Shown: positions 15,920 to 24,952, numbered from the stretch's first letter. The stretch is 46,654 nt of DNA from CAZAMP01 sp964486455 (GCA_964486455.1 CAZAMP010000034.1:1-46654), one strand, 5' to 3'. The notes: generated by a model not told the origin, from the letters alone. Numbers and translations: made by a program.

Positions 15920-16885
15920 ATGGTAGCGCTCAGGGTCACCGACTACGGCCCGGTTCTGGACACCTTTCGCGACGATGTTCTCGACGGGCTCGCGCGACCG
16001 CAAAAGGAGATTCCCTGCAAGTACCTATATGATGTCAAGGGCGCGCGCCTCTTCGAGGATATCTGCAAGCTCGACGAGTACTACCCGACGCGGACGGAGC
16101 TGGGAATTCTCGACGACCACGTCGACGAGATGGCCGAGCTGCTCGGGAGACGGTGCTTGGTGATCGAGTACGGGAGTGGGAGCGGGCTCAAGACCCGCAT
16201 CCTGTTGCGTGCGCTGAAAGACCCCGCCGCATACGTGCCCATCGATATCTCGCGCGATCAGCTCGTGGCGTGGACCCGCCGGCTTCAGTTGGAAGCCAGC
16301 TTCCACGATCTCGAAATCCTGCCGGTCTGCGCGGATTACACCGCGCACTATGAGCTGCCGTCCCCCAAGACCGCGGTCAACCGGCGCGTGGTCTACTTCC
16401 CGGGGTCCACGATTGGAAACTTCGATTCGGACGCGGCGCATGAGTTCCTGAAACACGTCGCGGAGCAGTGCGGCCGCGGCGGCGGGCTTCTCATTGGCGT
16501 GGATCTCGAGAAGGACCGTGACGTTCTCGAGCGTGCCTACAACGACGCCGCCGGCGTGACCGCCGAGTTCAATCTCAACGTTCTGGCCCGAGCGAATCGC
16601 GAGCTGGGCGCGGACTTCCGTCTCGATCTCTTCTACCACAAGGCGTTCTACAACGACGACGCGGGGCGGATCGAGATGCACGTCGTCAGTCGTTGTCCCC
16701 AGTCGGTGTCCATTGACGGGCAGACGTTCATGTTGGACGACGGCGAGACGATACGCACGGAGTGTTCCTACAAGTACGGCCTCGAGCGTTTTCGGACGCT
16801 CGCCCGCGCTTCCGGGTTTGATGTCGTGCACGTGTGGACGGACTCGAAGCGTTACTTCAGCGTGCAGTATCTGACCGTGCGATGA
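15920..16885 (+). CDS. egtD: L-histidine N(alpha)-methyltransferase EgtD
   Basis: 321 residues, the normal EgtD length. It converts histidine to hercynine (N-alpha-trimethylhistidine) with three SAM. Visible motifs: KYLYDVKGARLFEDICKLDE and YYPTRTE at the N-terminus, SAM loop VIEYGSGSGLKTRILL, YFPGSTIGNF with the substrate-binding Asn, and the C-terminal FYNDDAGRIEMHVVS followed by IRTECSYKY, which holds the Glu/Ser histidine-binding pair. Start ATG has GGGAG 9 bases upstream. It lies 45 bases after the ABC importer. No egtB (sulfoxide synthase) gene is in the window, so the product could be hercynine, or egtB may be elsewhere. Confidence 0.93.
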   Translation: MVALRVTDYGPVLDTFRDDVLDGLARPQKEIPCKYLYDVKGARLFEDICKLDEYYPTRTELGILDDHVDEMAELLGRRCLVIEYGSGSGLKTRILLRALKDPAAYVPIDISRDQLVAWTRRLQLEASFHDLEILPVCADYTAHYELPSPKTAVNRRVVYFPGSTIGNFDSDAAHEFLKHVAEQCGRGGGLLIGVDLEKDRDVLERAYNDAAGVTAEFNLNVLARANRELGADFRLDLFYHKAFYNDDAGRIEMHVVSRCPQSVSIDGQTFMLDDGETIRTECSYKYGLERFRTLARASGFDVVHVWTDSKRYFSVQYLTVR

Positions 16886-16895
16886 GCGGCCGGGT

Positions 16896-17519
16896 ATGAT
16901 GATGAGAGCTGCCGTCACGAAATGGGCCCCGCTCATCCCATTCGCGGCGGTCGTTGTTGGGCTCAACGTTCTGAAGAGCGCCTGGCTCGTCTTCCTCCTC
17001 TATCATCTCGCCATCGTCGCCGTCGCGGTCATGACGGGCCGTCACCGGCGGCTATCCGAGCTCGTCACGGGCTGGCGCACGGCGATCGGCTTCGGGGCCA
17101 TCGCCCTCGGTATCATCGGTGGCGGGCTTCTGTGGCTGCTGTGGCCGCGGCTCGGGGTCGGTCCCGAACTCGCTTCGAATCTGGCCGCCGTCGGGCTCAC
17201 GGGAGCGGCCTGGACCGTCTTCGTGGCCTACCACGTTCTCGTGAATCCCTGGCTGGAGGAGCTGTTCTGGCGCGGGATCCTCGGCAGCGGCGGCCGGCGT
17301 ATCTCATTGTGTGACGTCGCGTTCGGCGGCTATCACCTTCTCGTTCTGGCCCGCTTCGTCGACTGGCCGTGGCTCATTCCGGCGTTCGTGGTGCTGACCA
17401 CCGCCGCTTGGATGTGGCGGCAGATCACCCGCGTCACCGGGGGACTTCTTGTCGCCGTGCTCTCCCACACGGCAGGCGACCTCTGCGTGTTTCTTGCGAT
17501 CGTGCTACACTTGATGTGA
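16896..17519 (+). CDS. CPBP-like integral membrane protein (putative intramembrane protease)
   Basis: 207 residues, six or so hydrophobic segments. Divergent CPBP/Abi motifs can be seen: NPWLEELFWRGIL (EExxxRG type), FGGYHLLVL with the second-motif His, and LSHTAGDL near the C-terminus. It starts 10 bases after egtD and so is likely in the same transcript; a link to the transporter or EgtD is not obvious. Start may be ATG 16896, 16899 (out of frame) or 16902; the exact choice does not change the domains. Unlike the gene at 7578, the motifs are less canonical. Confidence 0.75.
   Translation: MMMRAAVTKWAPLIPFAAVVVGLNVLKSAWLVFLLYHLAIVAVAVMTGRHRRLSELVTGWRTAIGFGAIALGIIGGGLLWLLWPRLGVGPELASNLAAVGLTGAAWTVFVAYHVLVNPWLEELFWRGILGSGGRRISLCDVAFGGYHLLVLARFVDWPWLIPAFVVLTTAAWMWRQITRVTGGLLVAVLSHTAGDLCVFLAIVLHLM
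17503..17511 (+). promoter_or_regulatory. extended -10 promoter candidate (TGCTACACT)
   Basis: CGTGCTACACT starts at 17501, at the very end of the preceding gene and 66 bases upstream of the ATG at 17577. It is one of three copies in the window of CGTGCTANACT, each upstream of a plus-strand start. No clear -35 element. Confidence 0.5.
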
Positions 17520-17576
17520 TCCAAGCCACATATGTTGACCGGCTCCCCCGGTCACTACCCCGGAGAAGAAGGAAAT

Positions 17577-19517
17577 ATGCTCTCCCGATACAGCGCTGCC
17601 TTGGCTGCTGTTGTTGTCGGCTGCCTATTGGCGGCGGACGCATCGGCCGTTCGTCTCGTCACCTACAATCTCTTGAACTACACATCGGGCCGTGACGCCG
17701 AGTTTCGGCACGTCATGAACGAGCTGCAAGCCGACGTGCTCGTCGTTCAGGAAATCGGCTCGCAGACCGCCGTGAACAACTTTCTGAACTCGGTGCTTCT
17801 GTATAACGAGCCGGGTGAGTGGGAGGCCGGTCCGTTCGTCAACGGATACGACTCCGACAACGCGATCTTCTTCCGGTCAGCGGTGATCGACGACGTCACG
17901 CACTTCCGCATCACGACGACGCTCCGGGACATCGACGAGTGGACGGTTCAACCCGTGGGATACGAATCGGCGGAAGCGGGCGTTCGGATCTATGTCGTGC
18001 ATTTGAAAGCGAGTCAGGGAAGCACCAATGAGCAGCGGCGACTCGATGAGGTCACGGATATGCGGCAACGCATGGAGACGTATCCGCCGGGACAGAATTA
18101 CATCGTCGCGGGCGACTTCAACATCTACCGAAGCTCGGAGCCGGCCTACGTATACATGCTCAGCACCGACGGGGGACCCGCAGGCGTGGTTGTGGATCCG
18201 TTGGGCGTACCCGGTAGCTGGCACGACCATGCGGGCCTCGCGTGGGTCCACACTCAGTCGCCACGCACCGTGCCGTTCGGTGGGGGGGCTACCGGCGGAC
18301 TCGATGACCGGTTCGATCAGCTTCTGGTCTCGCCGACGATGATGGACGAAGAGGGATTCGACTACATAGACGACAGCTACATCTCGTTCGGAAACGACGG
18401 GCAGCACTTCAACATCGCGCTGATTGATCCGCCCGATAACGGCGTCGTGTCTCAGGAGACGGTTGAAGCGCTCTACTACGGCTCCGATCATCTACCGGTC
18501 TATGCGGACTTCCAGCTCCCGGCGATTCTCGTGGCCGACAGTGAGATCGATTTCGGTTCGGTCATCGTCGGGGGAAGCGCAGAAGAGCTGCTCTCTGTCG
18601 CAAACGGGGCAACGATCCCCGCGGATGAGCTGGACTACTCTCTGAGCGCGCCGCCGAATTTCACGGCGCCCACCGGCGACTTCGCCGCTTATGCGGGAGC
18701 GCCGGCCAACACGCACACGATCGGCATGCTAACGGGTTCGGCCGGCTTCATGAGCGGTGACCTGATCATCTCGAGTGACGCGCCCGACGCGCTGTCGCAC
18801 GCCGTGGCGTTGAGCGGTTCGGTGCTCGACCACGGAAAGCCCAGCGTGGATCCGGACGTCGTGATAGTCGCCGGTACGATCGACTTCGGCACCCATGCGC
18901 CGGACGGCTTCGTGGATCAAGCCGCGACGGTCTACAACGTCGACTACGGCACCTATCAGGCGCTCGTCGACGTGCACGCGGCGGAGATCACGGGAGATCC
19001 TCGCTTCGATTTCACTACCACCTTCTCGCCGGCGCTCGTCGGTGATGAGCCCGTGTCGTGGGACGTGCACTTCGACGCGAGCGGCGCGGAGGACGGCATC
19101 TACTCGGGCACACTGTCGTTCCACACCCGGGACCAGCAGGACCTGAGCGGCGCCATCGACCTATCCGACCTCGTGTTCGATCTCGTGGCGACGGTGGACG
19201 GTGAGGCGATCGACGTTGCGCAAGGTGTCACGGGACCGACACGTGTCGGGATCATCGCTATCGGGCCCAACCCGCACTATCCCACCACCACCATTCGGTA
19301 CGGGCTGGCCGATGCGGGACCGGTCAGCGTTTCGATCTATGACGTTGCCGGGCGACTCGTGCGCACTCTCGTCAACGACGTGCAAGGACGAGGCGATCAC
19401 GCGGCCGTGTGGCAGGGAGAGAACGCGATGGGTCGCAGGCTGGGTTCCGGAACGTACTACGTGCGGCTCATGACGGACGACGTGACCGAGACCCAGGCGA
19501 TCGTGCGGATCCGTTAG
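17577..19517 (+). CDS. secreted endonuclease/exonuclease/phosphatase-fold protein with FlgD-like C-terminal domain
   Basis: 646 residues from the ATG at 17577 (GAAGAAGGA upstream). Signal peptide: SRYSAALAAVVVGCLLAADA then SA. Residues about 25-320 are an EEP-fold domain: VRLVTYNLLNYTS (Asn), VLVVQEIGS (Glu), VAGDFNIYRSSEP (DFN) and YGSDHLPVYADF (terminal DH). Two Ig-like/ASH-type beta domains follow (SEIDFGSVIVGGSAEELLSV, GTIDFGTHAPDG), then a FlgD-Ig/T9SS-like tail with NPHYPTTTIRYGL, VSIYDVAGRLVRTL and GTYYVRL. Probably a surface or extracellular nuclease or phosphodiesterase; substrate unknown. Confidence 0.88.
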   Translation: MLSRYSAALAAVVVGCLLAADASAVRLVTYNLLNYTSGRDAEFRHVMNELQADVLVVQEIGSQTAVNNFLNSVLLYNEPGEWEAGPFVNGYDSDNAIFFRSAVIDDVTHFRITTTLRDIDEWTVQPVGYESAEAGVRIYVVHLKASQGSTNEQRRLDEVTDMRQRMETYPPGQNYIVAGDFNIYRSSEPAYVYMLSTDGGPAGVVVDPLGVPGSWHDHAGLAWVHTQSPRTVPFGGGATGGLDDRFDQLLVSPTMMDEEGFDYIDDSYISFGNDGQHFNIALIDPPDNGVVSQETVEALYYGSDHLPVYADFQLPAILVADSEIDFGSVIVGGSAEELLSVANGATIPADELDYSLSAPPNFTAPTGDFAAYAGAPANTHTIGMLTGSAGFMSGDLIISSDAPDALSHAVALSGSVLDHGKPSVDPDVVIVAGTIDFGTHAPDGFVDQAATVYNVDYGTYQALVDVHAAEITGDPRFDFTTTFSPALVGDEPVSWDVHFDASGAEDGIYSGTLSFHTRDQQDLSGAIDLSDLVFDLVATVDGEAIDVAQGVTGPTRVGIIAIGPNPHYPTTTIRYGLADAGPVSVSIYDVAGRLVRTLVNDVQGRGDHAAVWQGENAMGRRLGSGTYYVRLMTDDVTETQAIVRIR

Positions 19518-19533
19518 GGCGCGAGAATCGAAT

Positions 19534-19566
19534 GGGACCGCCGGCACGTCTTCAGCCGGCGATCCC
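19534..19566. terminator. hairpin between convergent genes
   Basis: An inverted repeat: GGGA-C-CGCCGGC (19534-19545) and GCCGGCG-A-TCCC (19555-19566) with one mismatch and a 9-base loop, located between the ends of the converging EEP gene (+) and peroxiredoxin gene (-). No T tract; possible bidirectional terminator. Confidence 0.45.
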
Positions 19567-19607
19567 GAATGTCATCCGATCCTTCGATGTCGTTCCTGAC
19601 GCCGAAC

Positions 19608-20222
19608 CTACTCGCTCAACGCTTCGTGTACGCGACCGACGACCTTGGCCGACGGCGTCAGCGTCTTGTCTCCGTCATCACGCCACTTCGACGGGCAGGC
19701 TTCCGTCGCCTTCTTGGCCATGTAGAGGTTCGCCTTGAACTTCCGCATCAGCTCGTCGATGTTGCGGCCCAGGTTGTAGAAGCTCACCTCCGAGTTCATC
19801 AACGTTCCCTCGGGGTTGATCATGAACGTGCCGCGAAGCGCGAGCCCCGACCCCTCGTCGTACACGCCGAACATGCGGGAGAGCTTGCCGGTCGGATCCT
19901 CGCCCATCGGATACGTCACGTTGGCCAGCTCTTTCTCGTGACGTTGCCAGGCGAGGTGAACGAACTTGGTGTCGGTGCTGATGGCGATGACCTCGGCAGC
20001 CATCTTCTTGAAGCGATCGTACTGCTCTGCCAGAGCAGCAAACTCGGTTGCTCAGACGAAGGTGAAGTCGGCGGGATAGAAGAAGAGAATGGTCCACTTA
20101 CCCTGAGACTTCAGGTCCGCGAACTTGATCTCTCCGAAGTCACTCTTTGTGGGATCGAAGATGCCGACTTCGAAGTCCGGGACGGATTGCCCGAGCTGAA
20201 TCCCCAGAATGTTCTCGCTCAT
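19608..20222 (-). CDS. selenocysteine-containing 2-Cys peroxiredoxin (AhpC/PrxU-like), in-frame TGA at the catalytic site
   Basis: 204 residues if the TGA at 20052-20054 (codon 57) is read as selenocysteine. Start ATG is at 20220-20222 with GGGGG upstream. The first part ends FFYPADFTFV and the next residues after the TGA are ATEFAALAEQYD: in ordinary AhpC-type peroxiredoxins this is FTFVCPTE, with the peroxidatic Cys exactly at the TGA. No frame change occurs, and the rest is intact through the resolving-Cys motif EACPSKW and the normal C-terminus. A hairpin of bacterial SECIS form follows the TGA. It would reduce peroxides at the expense of a thiol reductant in the cytosol. Selenoprotein peroxiredoxins (PrxU) are known. 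The alternative is a nonsense mutation splitting the gene. Confidence 0.82.
20020..20054 (-). promoter_or_regulatory. bacterial SECIS-like hairpin downstream of the TGA codon
   Basis: Reading the minus strand, the TGA (20054-20052) is followed by 13 bases and then CTGCTCT-GGC-AGAGCAG, a perfect 7-bp stem (extendable to 9 bp with U-A and G-U pairs) and a 3-base loop starting GG. The loop begins 21 bases after the TGA, within the 16-37 base range, with G in the first two loop positions, as described for bacterial SECIS elements. The segment also encodes FAALAEQY, a plausible peroxiredoxin sequence, so some pairing could be chance. Confidence 0.7.
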
Positions 20223-20366
20223 CGTACCCCCTTGCATGTGTGGAGTTGTATTGGGATTGACGAAATCCATTGAAGTCCAACGCGGATATTTTGCCTCGGA
20301 TCGGGTCCTCCCGCAACGTGGGGGCGTGTTGGGCACAAATCGCGACGGCGGCGCTCTCGTATCGTG

Positions 20367-20372
20367 TATAAT
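20367..20372 (+). promoter_or_regulatory. -10 promoter candidate (TATAAT)
   Basis: A consensus TATAAT preceded by GTG (GTGTATAATTAATAG) in the 225-base divergent gap between the peroxiredoxin (-) and the propeller gene (+, 20448). The AT-rich block stands out against the G+C-rich context. No good -35. Confidence 0.5.
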
Positions 20373-20447
20373 TAATAGACTACAGCTTCATCTTGTCGCG
20401 CCCGCGGGACGACGCGCTTTCTCATTGGCCGGAAAGGGATTACAGCA

Positions 20448-22109
20448 ATGAGGGGTCTTTGCCTGATTGGCTGCTGCCTGCTGCTTCCAGCGCCGGCGTT
20501 TGCCGTGCCGGATATGCAATGGGCCGTCACGTACGACGGCGGGGCCGCCGGGGAGGACATTCCCACGGTGGCGATCACGGCCCCGGATGGGGACCTCGTG
20601 ATCGGCGGCGAGAGCCACGACGGGATCGACGGCTCCGACATGCTCATCTGCCGCTTCGATCGGGAGACCGGTGACATCCTGTGGGAACATCGCGTGCCCG
20701 CTCCGGACGGCAATGACATGGCCCTCACAGCAATGGTGTGGGATGGAGACGGTGACATCCTCGTCGGCGGATACGTCCGCGGATGCGTGGGGTGAGGCCA
20801 CGGTGATGACGTCGTCGTCCTGAAGGTCGACGGCGAAACCGGGGAGTCTCCCTGGTTCACGTACTACTCACCCAACGGGGATCAGCACGAATCCACCTAT
20901 GCCATCGCCCGCGACAGCCAGGGCAACGCGGTCATTGCCGGACGCGCGTACCTCAGCGGCAACATGGACGAGTTTTTCGTCATGAAGGTTCGGGGCACCG
21001 ACGGCGAGATCCTGTGGAACCGCTACCACGGCGGACCCGATCTCATGGACGATCGCGCATGGGGCATTGCCATCGGACCCGACGATCACCCGATCGTGAC
21101 CGGGGTCAGTGTCAACTCGGCCGAGACGGCGTCGTTTCTCACGATCAAATGCGACAAGGACGATGGGAACGAGATCTGGCGCCGCACCGTGGCCGGAGCG
21201 ATCAACGATCAGTCGCGGGCCGGTTGGATCGGATGTGATGACGCCGGAAACCCGATTATCGCCAATCGCACCTGGGCGCCCGGCGTGTCGTACGACGTGG
21301 TCCTTCAGAAATACGCCGCCGCCGCCGGAACGCCCATCTGGCAGACGCAGTACGATAGTCCGACGAGCGCTCCTGACGATATCCGCCACATGATCCTGGA
21401 TGCAGACCACAATCCGCTCGTCTCCGGAGTTTCCGACGGGGACTACATGGCGCTCAAGTTCGACGGTTCGAACGGGGACTTCCTCTGGCACGGATCTTAT
21501 GACGGCAGCGCGAGCGGATACGATGTCGCCAACTGCGTCGCGCTCGCGTCTTCCGGCGACATCGTCGTGAGCGGGTTTTCGACCGGCGACAACTATGATT
21601 GGGACGTCGCGACCGTGGCGTTCGATCCCGCGTCGGGATCGCAGAGCTGGGCGCTCCGTTTCAACGGCGATGATGAACTCACCGACGAAGGTCGCGTCCT
21701 GGCCGTTGCGCCGCAGGGTGATGTCTACGTCGGCGGTTATAGCTATGCCACGGCAACGGGAATGGACCTTCTCGCCGTTCGCTACCAGGAGATGATCACG
21801 GCCGTCGGCGGAAGTGTCGGCCTCGAAACGGCGCTCATGCCGGTGCTGGAACCGAACCCGGCGGCGTCAGGCGTGGCCATCACCGTGATGTCCGACCATG
21901 ACCTGGACGAAGCGCGCGTGATCGTCTTCGACGCTCAGGGCCGGAGGCTACGAACGCTGCCCCTGAGTGTGGTGGGTCCGGGTGAGACCCGCATCGGCTG
22001 GGACGGCCGGCGCGATGACGGACATCTTCTTCCGGAAGGTGTCTACTTCGTGCGCCTGGTCCATTCCGGTGGAAGCGGCGCCGCGGCGAAGGCGATAATT
22101 CTTCGCTAG
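20448..22109 (+). CDS. secreted beta-propeller-like repeat protein with FlgD-like C-terminus, interrupted by in-frame TGA
   Basis: 553 codons including an in-frame TGA at 20793-20795 (codon 116); sequence on both sides is homologous and in the same frame. Signal peptide RGLCLIGCCLLLPAPAFA. Repeats of about 55-60 residues have the pattern D-DVVVLKVDGETGE...W: SDMLICRFDRETGDILWEHR, FFVMKVRGTDGEILWNRY, SFLTIKCDKDDGNEIWRR and more, as in SBBP/PQQ-like propellers. The end is FlgD-like: VIVFDAQGRRLRTLPL, IGWDGRRDDGHLLPEGVYF. The TGA lies in GCVG-stop-GHGDD, leaving a CxxU arrangement if it were selenocysteine, but a nonsense mutation is simpler. The second part alone has no good start of its own. 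Confidence 0.75.
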
Positions 22110-22382
22110 CAGGCGGTTTCGAAAGCCGACCCTTTTCCTCGGGTTGGGTTCCAACGACCGCATTCGGTTCGCTCGTCTCTGTAACACCCTCTCTTGCTGT
22201 GGATTAGCGGCATCCCCCGAGCTTCATGGGCGCGTCATGGACGGCATCGCATCCGAGTGCTCGGGTGCAGCGTCTCTATACACGCTGCTCAAGTCTCCCC
22301 ACCCTACTGACCGATAAATACGATGTGCAGCACGGCACAATGCTCATTATCAACACGAGAGATCGCGAGGAGCGACGGCTGG

Positions 22383-23609
22383 ATGGATGCGTTTGTTGCC
22401 CGTCAACCCGTATTCGACAACGACCACAGCGTCTTCGGATACGAGCTGTTCTTCAGATCATCACTATGTAACGCCGCCGAGATTCCGGAGGGACAAAGCC
22501 CGTCCAGCAGGTTGATCGCTGACGGGACGTTCCTTGGGCTGATCGAGGCGATGTCCGGCGGAAAGCAGATCTTCGTCAACGTCGAAGCCGAGGATCTGTT
22601 GGGCGAATACATATTGCTTCTGCCCGCGGATCGCACCGTTGTCGAGATCGTTGAATCGGTCAAGCCGGGGAAGCTCGTCGTCGAAGCCTGCCATCGTCTG
22701 AAGAAGCGCGGATACCGATTAGCCTTGGACAACTACTCCAAGGACGCTCCCCACGCGCCACTTGCCGATCTGGTTGACTACGTCAAGGTGGACTTCCTCG
22801 CGACGAGCGCCGTCGATTGCTCGATGATCAATTCGCACTTCTCAGGTCAGGGGATCGACTGCATCGCCCAGAAGATCGAGACCTGGGAGTCGTTTCGAAT
22901 GGCCTCGTCGATCGGATACCGGAACTTTCAGGGCCACTACTTCAGCAAGCCGGAGGTGCTCAGGCACAAGCCGCTCGCCGGCTCGAACATTCATCACTTC
23001 AAACTGCTCCGGGAGCTGCATGCGACCGAGCTGAACCTCGAGCAATTGGAAGAGACGTTCAAGGGCGACGCGGTGCTGACGTACAAGCTGCTCCGCTACG
23101 TCAACTCGGCGTTCTTCGGATGGCGTAGCGAGATCAAATCCGTCGGCCACGCCCTCGTGTTGCTCGGGCATCAAGGTATCCGTCGCTTCGGTTCGCTGCT
23201 GGTTCTTGCCCGAATGGGTGAAGGTAAGCCGAGCGAGCTGCTCACTCAGGCGGTCATCCGGGCCAGAAGCTGCGAGTCACTCGCCGAGTTCACCGGTCTC
23301 CGTGATCGCGATGAAGAACTGTTCTTGGTCGGGATGCTCTCTTTGATGGACGCGATCGCCGACTGCCTCCTGCCCGAAGCCCTGCGTTCGCTGCCGATAT
23401 CGAATGATCTCAAGAGCGTGTTGCTGGGGAAGAAATCAACGATGAGGGACATACTCCAAGCCACAATTGCGTGCGAGAAGGGGGAATGGGACGCGCTCCG
23501 GCAGGTTGCGGACAGGCTCGGCCTCGGCGAAGACATGATCGCCGAGCACTACCTCAAGGCGGTTGAGGGGGTTCAGCAAGGACCTGACGGCGCGGCCCTT
23601 GCGGCGTGA
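22383..23609 (+). CDS. EAL-HDOD signalling protein (YuxH-like)
   Basis: 408 residues from the ATG at 22383 with GAGGAG upstream; the upstream open frame is not conserved with the paralogue. N-terminal degenerate EAL-like domain (about 1-200): MDAFVARQPVFDNDHSVFGY, ELFFRS, VVEIVES, YRLALDNYS and YFSKPEVL. It lacks the full metal-binding set of active c-di-GMP phosphodiesterases, so probably non-catalytic. C-terminal HDOD domain (about 210-400): LTYKLLRYVNSAFFGW, HALVLLGHQGIRRFGSLLVL. Such proteins take part in signalling and cell-cycle or motility control. A same-length paralogue follows. Confidence 0.88.
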   Translation: MDAFVARQPVFDNDHSVFGYELFFRSSLCNAAEIPEGQSPSSRLIADGTFLGLIEAMSGGKQIFVNVEAEDLLGEYILLLPADRTVVEIVESVKPGKLVVEACHRLKKRGYRLALDNYSKDAPHAPLADLVDYVKVDFLATSAVDCSMINSHFSGQGIDCIAQKIETWESFRMASSIGYRNFQGHYFSKPEVLRHKPLAGSNIHHFKLLRELHATELNLEQLEETFKGDAVLTYKLLRYVNSAFFGWRSEIKSVGHALVLLGHQGIRRFGSLLVLARMGEGKPSELLTQAVIRARSCESLAEFTGLRDRDEELFLVGMLSLMDAIADCLLPEALRSLPISNDLKSVLLGKKSTMRDILQATIACEKGEWDALRQVADRLGLGEDMIAEHYLKAVEGVQQGPDGAALAA

Positions 23610-23701
23610 CGTCCGTCGGACCCGGGTGATGTGTAGGCGCAACCGGCTGCCTCTCGTAGGATCGTCCTTCTTTTCGTGCTACTCGAACCTCGGGGATTGA
23701 T

Positions 23702-24928
23702 GTGGACACGTTCGTTGCCAGACAGCCGATCTTCGACAAAGAGCAAGAGGTCTACGCGTACGAGCTTCTTTTCCGCGCGTCGATGGACAACTACTTCGTT
23801 CCGCTGGAAGAAGGTGGTGCATCGTTCAGGCTCATCGCCGACGGGACACTGCTCACGCCCCTGGAATCGCTCACGCGCGGCAAGCGGATCTACTTGAACG
23901 TGACGCGGGACCTACTGCTGGGGGAGTTCGTTACCCTGCTTCCCCGAGAATACACGGTCGTTGAGATCCTGGAGACGATCAACCCGGACGATGAGGTCAT
24001 TGCCGCCTGCAAGCGGCTCAAGGAACAGGGCTATGAGCTTGCACTCGATGACTTCGTTTACAGCAAGGCCCAAGAGCCGCTCATCGACCTGGCGGACATC
24101 ATCAAGGTGGACTTCCAGGATACGAGCCCCGGAGAACGGAGAGCGCTCGTCCAACGCCTTCGCGGGCGAAACGTTCGCTTCCTCGCCGAAAAGGTCGAGG
24201 TCTGGCCCGAGTTCCGGCAGGCGATCGACCTGGGGTACGAGTATTTCCAGGGCTACTTCTTCAGCAGGCCTGAGGTGCTGCGCCGCAGCGCGCCGTCTGA
24301 TACCGCTCCCAACTACCATCGCCTGTTCGGCGAGCTTCAGCGCCCGGAGTTGGACTTCGGAGAGCTCGAGAGCGTGATCAAGAACGAGGCGTCGCTGACC
24401 TTCAGGCTCCTTCGCTACGTCAACTCCGCGTTCTTCGGTTGGAGAAACAAGATCAGCTCGATCCGCTAGGCCCTGGTGCTGTTGGGCGAGGGCGAGATCC
24501 GCAAGTTCGGCTCACTGCTCGCGCTCGCGGGAATGGGCAGCGGCAAGACCGAAGAGCTCACGACGCAGGCCGCCGTCCGCGCGCGATTCTGCGAGTATGC
24601 GGCAAAAGAGATGAGGATTCCCGGTAGCGATCAGGAGTTCTTTCTGGGTGGCATGCTGTCATTGATCGATGCGGTGGTTGACCAACCCATGGAGGATATC
24701 CTCTCGACCCTCCCGGTGACGAAGGAGATCAAGTCTACCCTGCTCGGAACGCCGACCGCGCTTCGAGACGTGCTGGACTGCGTCGTCGCCTGCGAGCGTG
24801 GGGAATGGGACCGCCTACAGAATCTGGCTCGTCGGCTCGGTCTCGACGAAGCCGACGCTGCCCGCCTTTATGTGAAGGCCATGGAGGTGGTTCAGACCGG
24901 TCCGGACGCCGCGATTCTGGCCGCCTGA
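23702..24928 (+). pseudogene. EAL-HDOD paralogue interrupted by an amber codon
   Basis: Starts at GTG 23702 (MDTFVARQPIFDKEQEVYAY), matching the start of the intact paralogue upstream. Codon 256 is TAG (24467-24469) and the frame then continues without shift: NKISSIR-stop-ALVLLGEGEIRKFGSLLALA. The paralogue has His at this position; many HDOD proteins have Gln, so a CAG to TAG change is the simplest origin. The first 255 residues keep the whole EAL-like domain plus the start of HDOD; the rest is well conserved (AKEMRIPGSDQEFFLGGMLS), which suggests a recent mutation, a sequencing error or readthrough. Confidence 0.8.
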
Positions 24929-24952
24929 TCCACAGAGAAGATCCCGCCCGCG

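Larger units (their letters stand above)
22383..24928 (+). repeat. tandem duplication of EAL-HDOD genes
   Basis: Two genes, 22383-23609 and 23702-24928, have exactly the same length (1227 bases) and align along their whole length, for example MDAFVARQP/MDTFVARQP, LLRYVNSAFFGW in both, ALVLLGHQ/ALVLLGEG, and the ends GPDGAALAA/GPDAAILAA. They have diverged considerably, so the duplication is not recent. Confidence 0.85.

Noticed and set aside
19569..20273. Plus-strand open frame across the peroxiredoxin gene
   Set aside because: Antisense to a well-conserved gene. It runs through because the minus-strand frame is itself continuous except for the TGA; the translation matches no family.
20448..22109. 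Reassignment of UGA to glycine (as in Gracilibacteria/SR1) to explain in-frame TGAs
   Set aside because: TGA ends many intact genes here (for example the lipoprotein, ECF sigma and ATPase genes), the genome is G+C-rich, and the peroxiredoxin TGA sits at Cys, not Gly.
24467..24469. Pyrrolysine at the amber codon of the EAL-HDOD paralogue
   Set aside because: TAG is used as a normal stop nearby (for example the three secreted paralogues), the position is His/Gln in relatives, and no methylamine gene is present.
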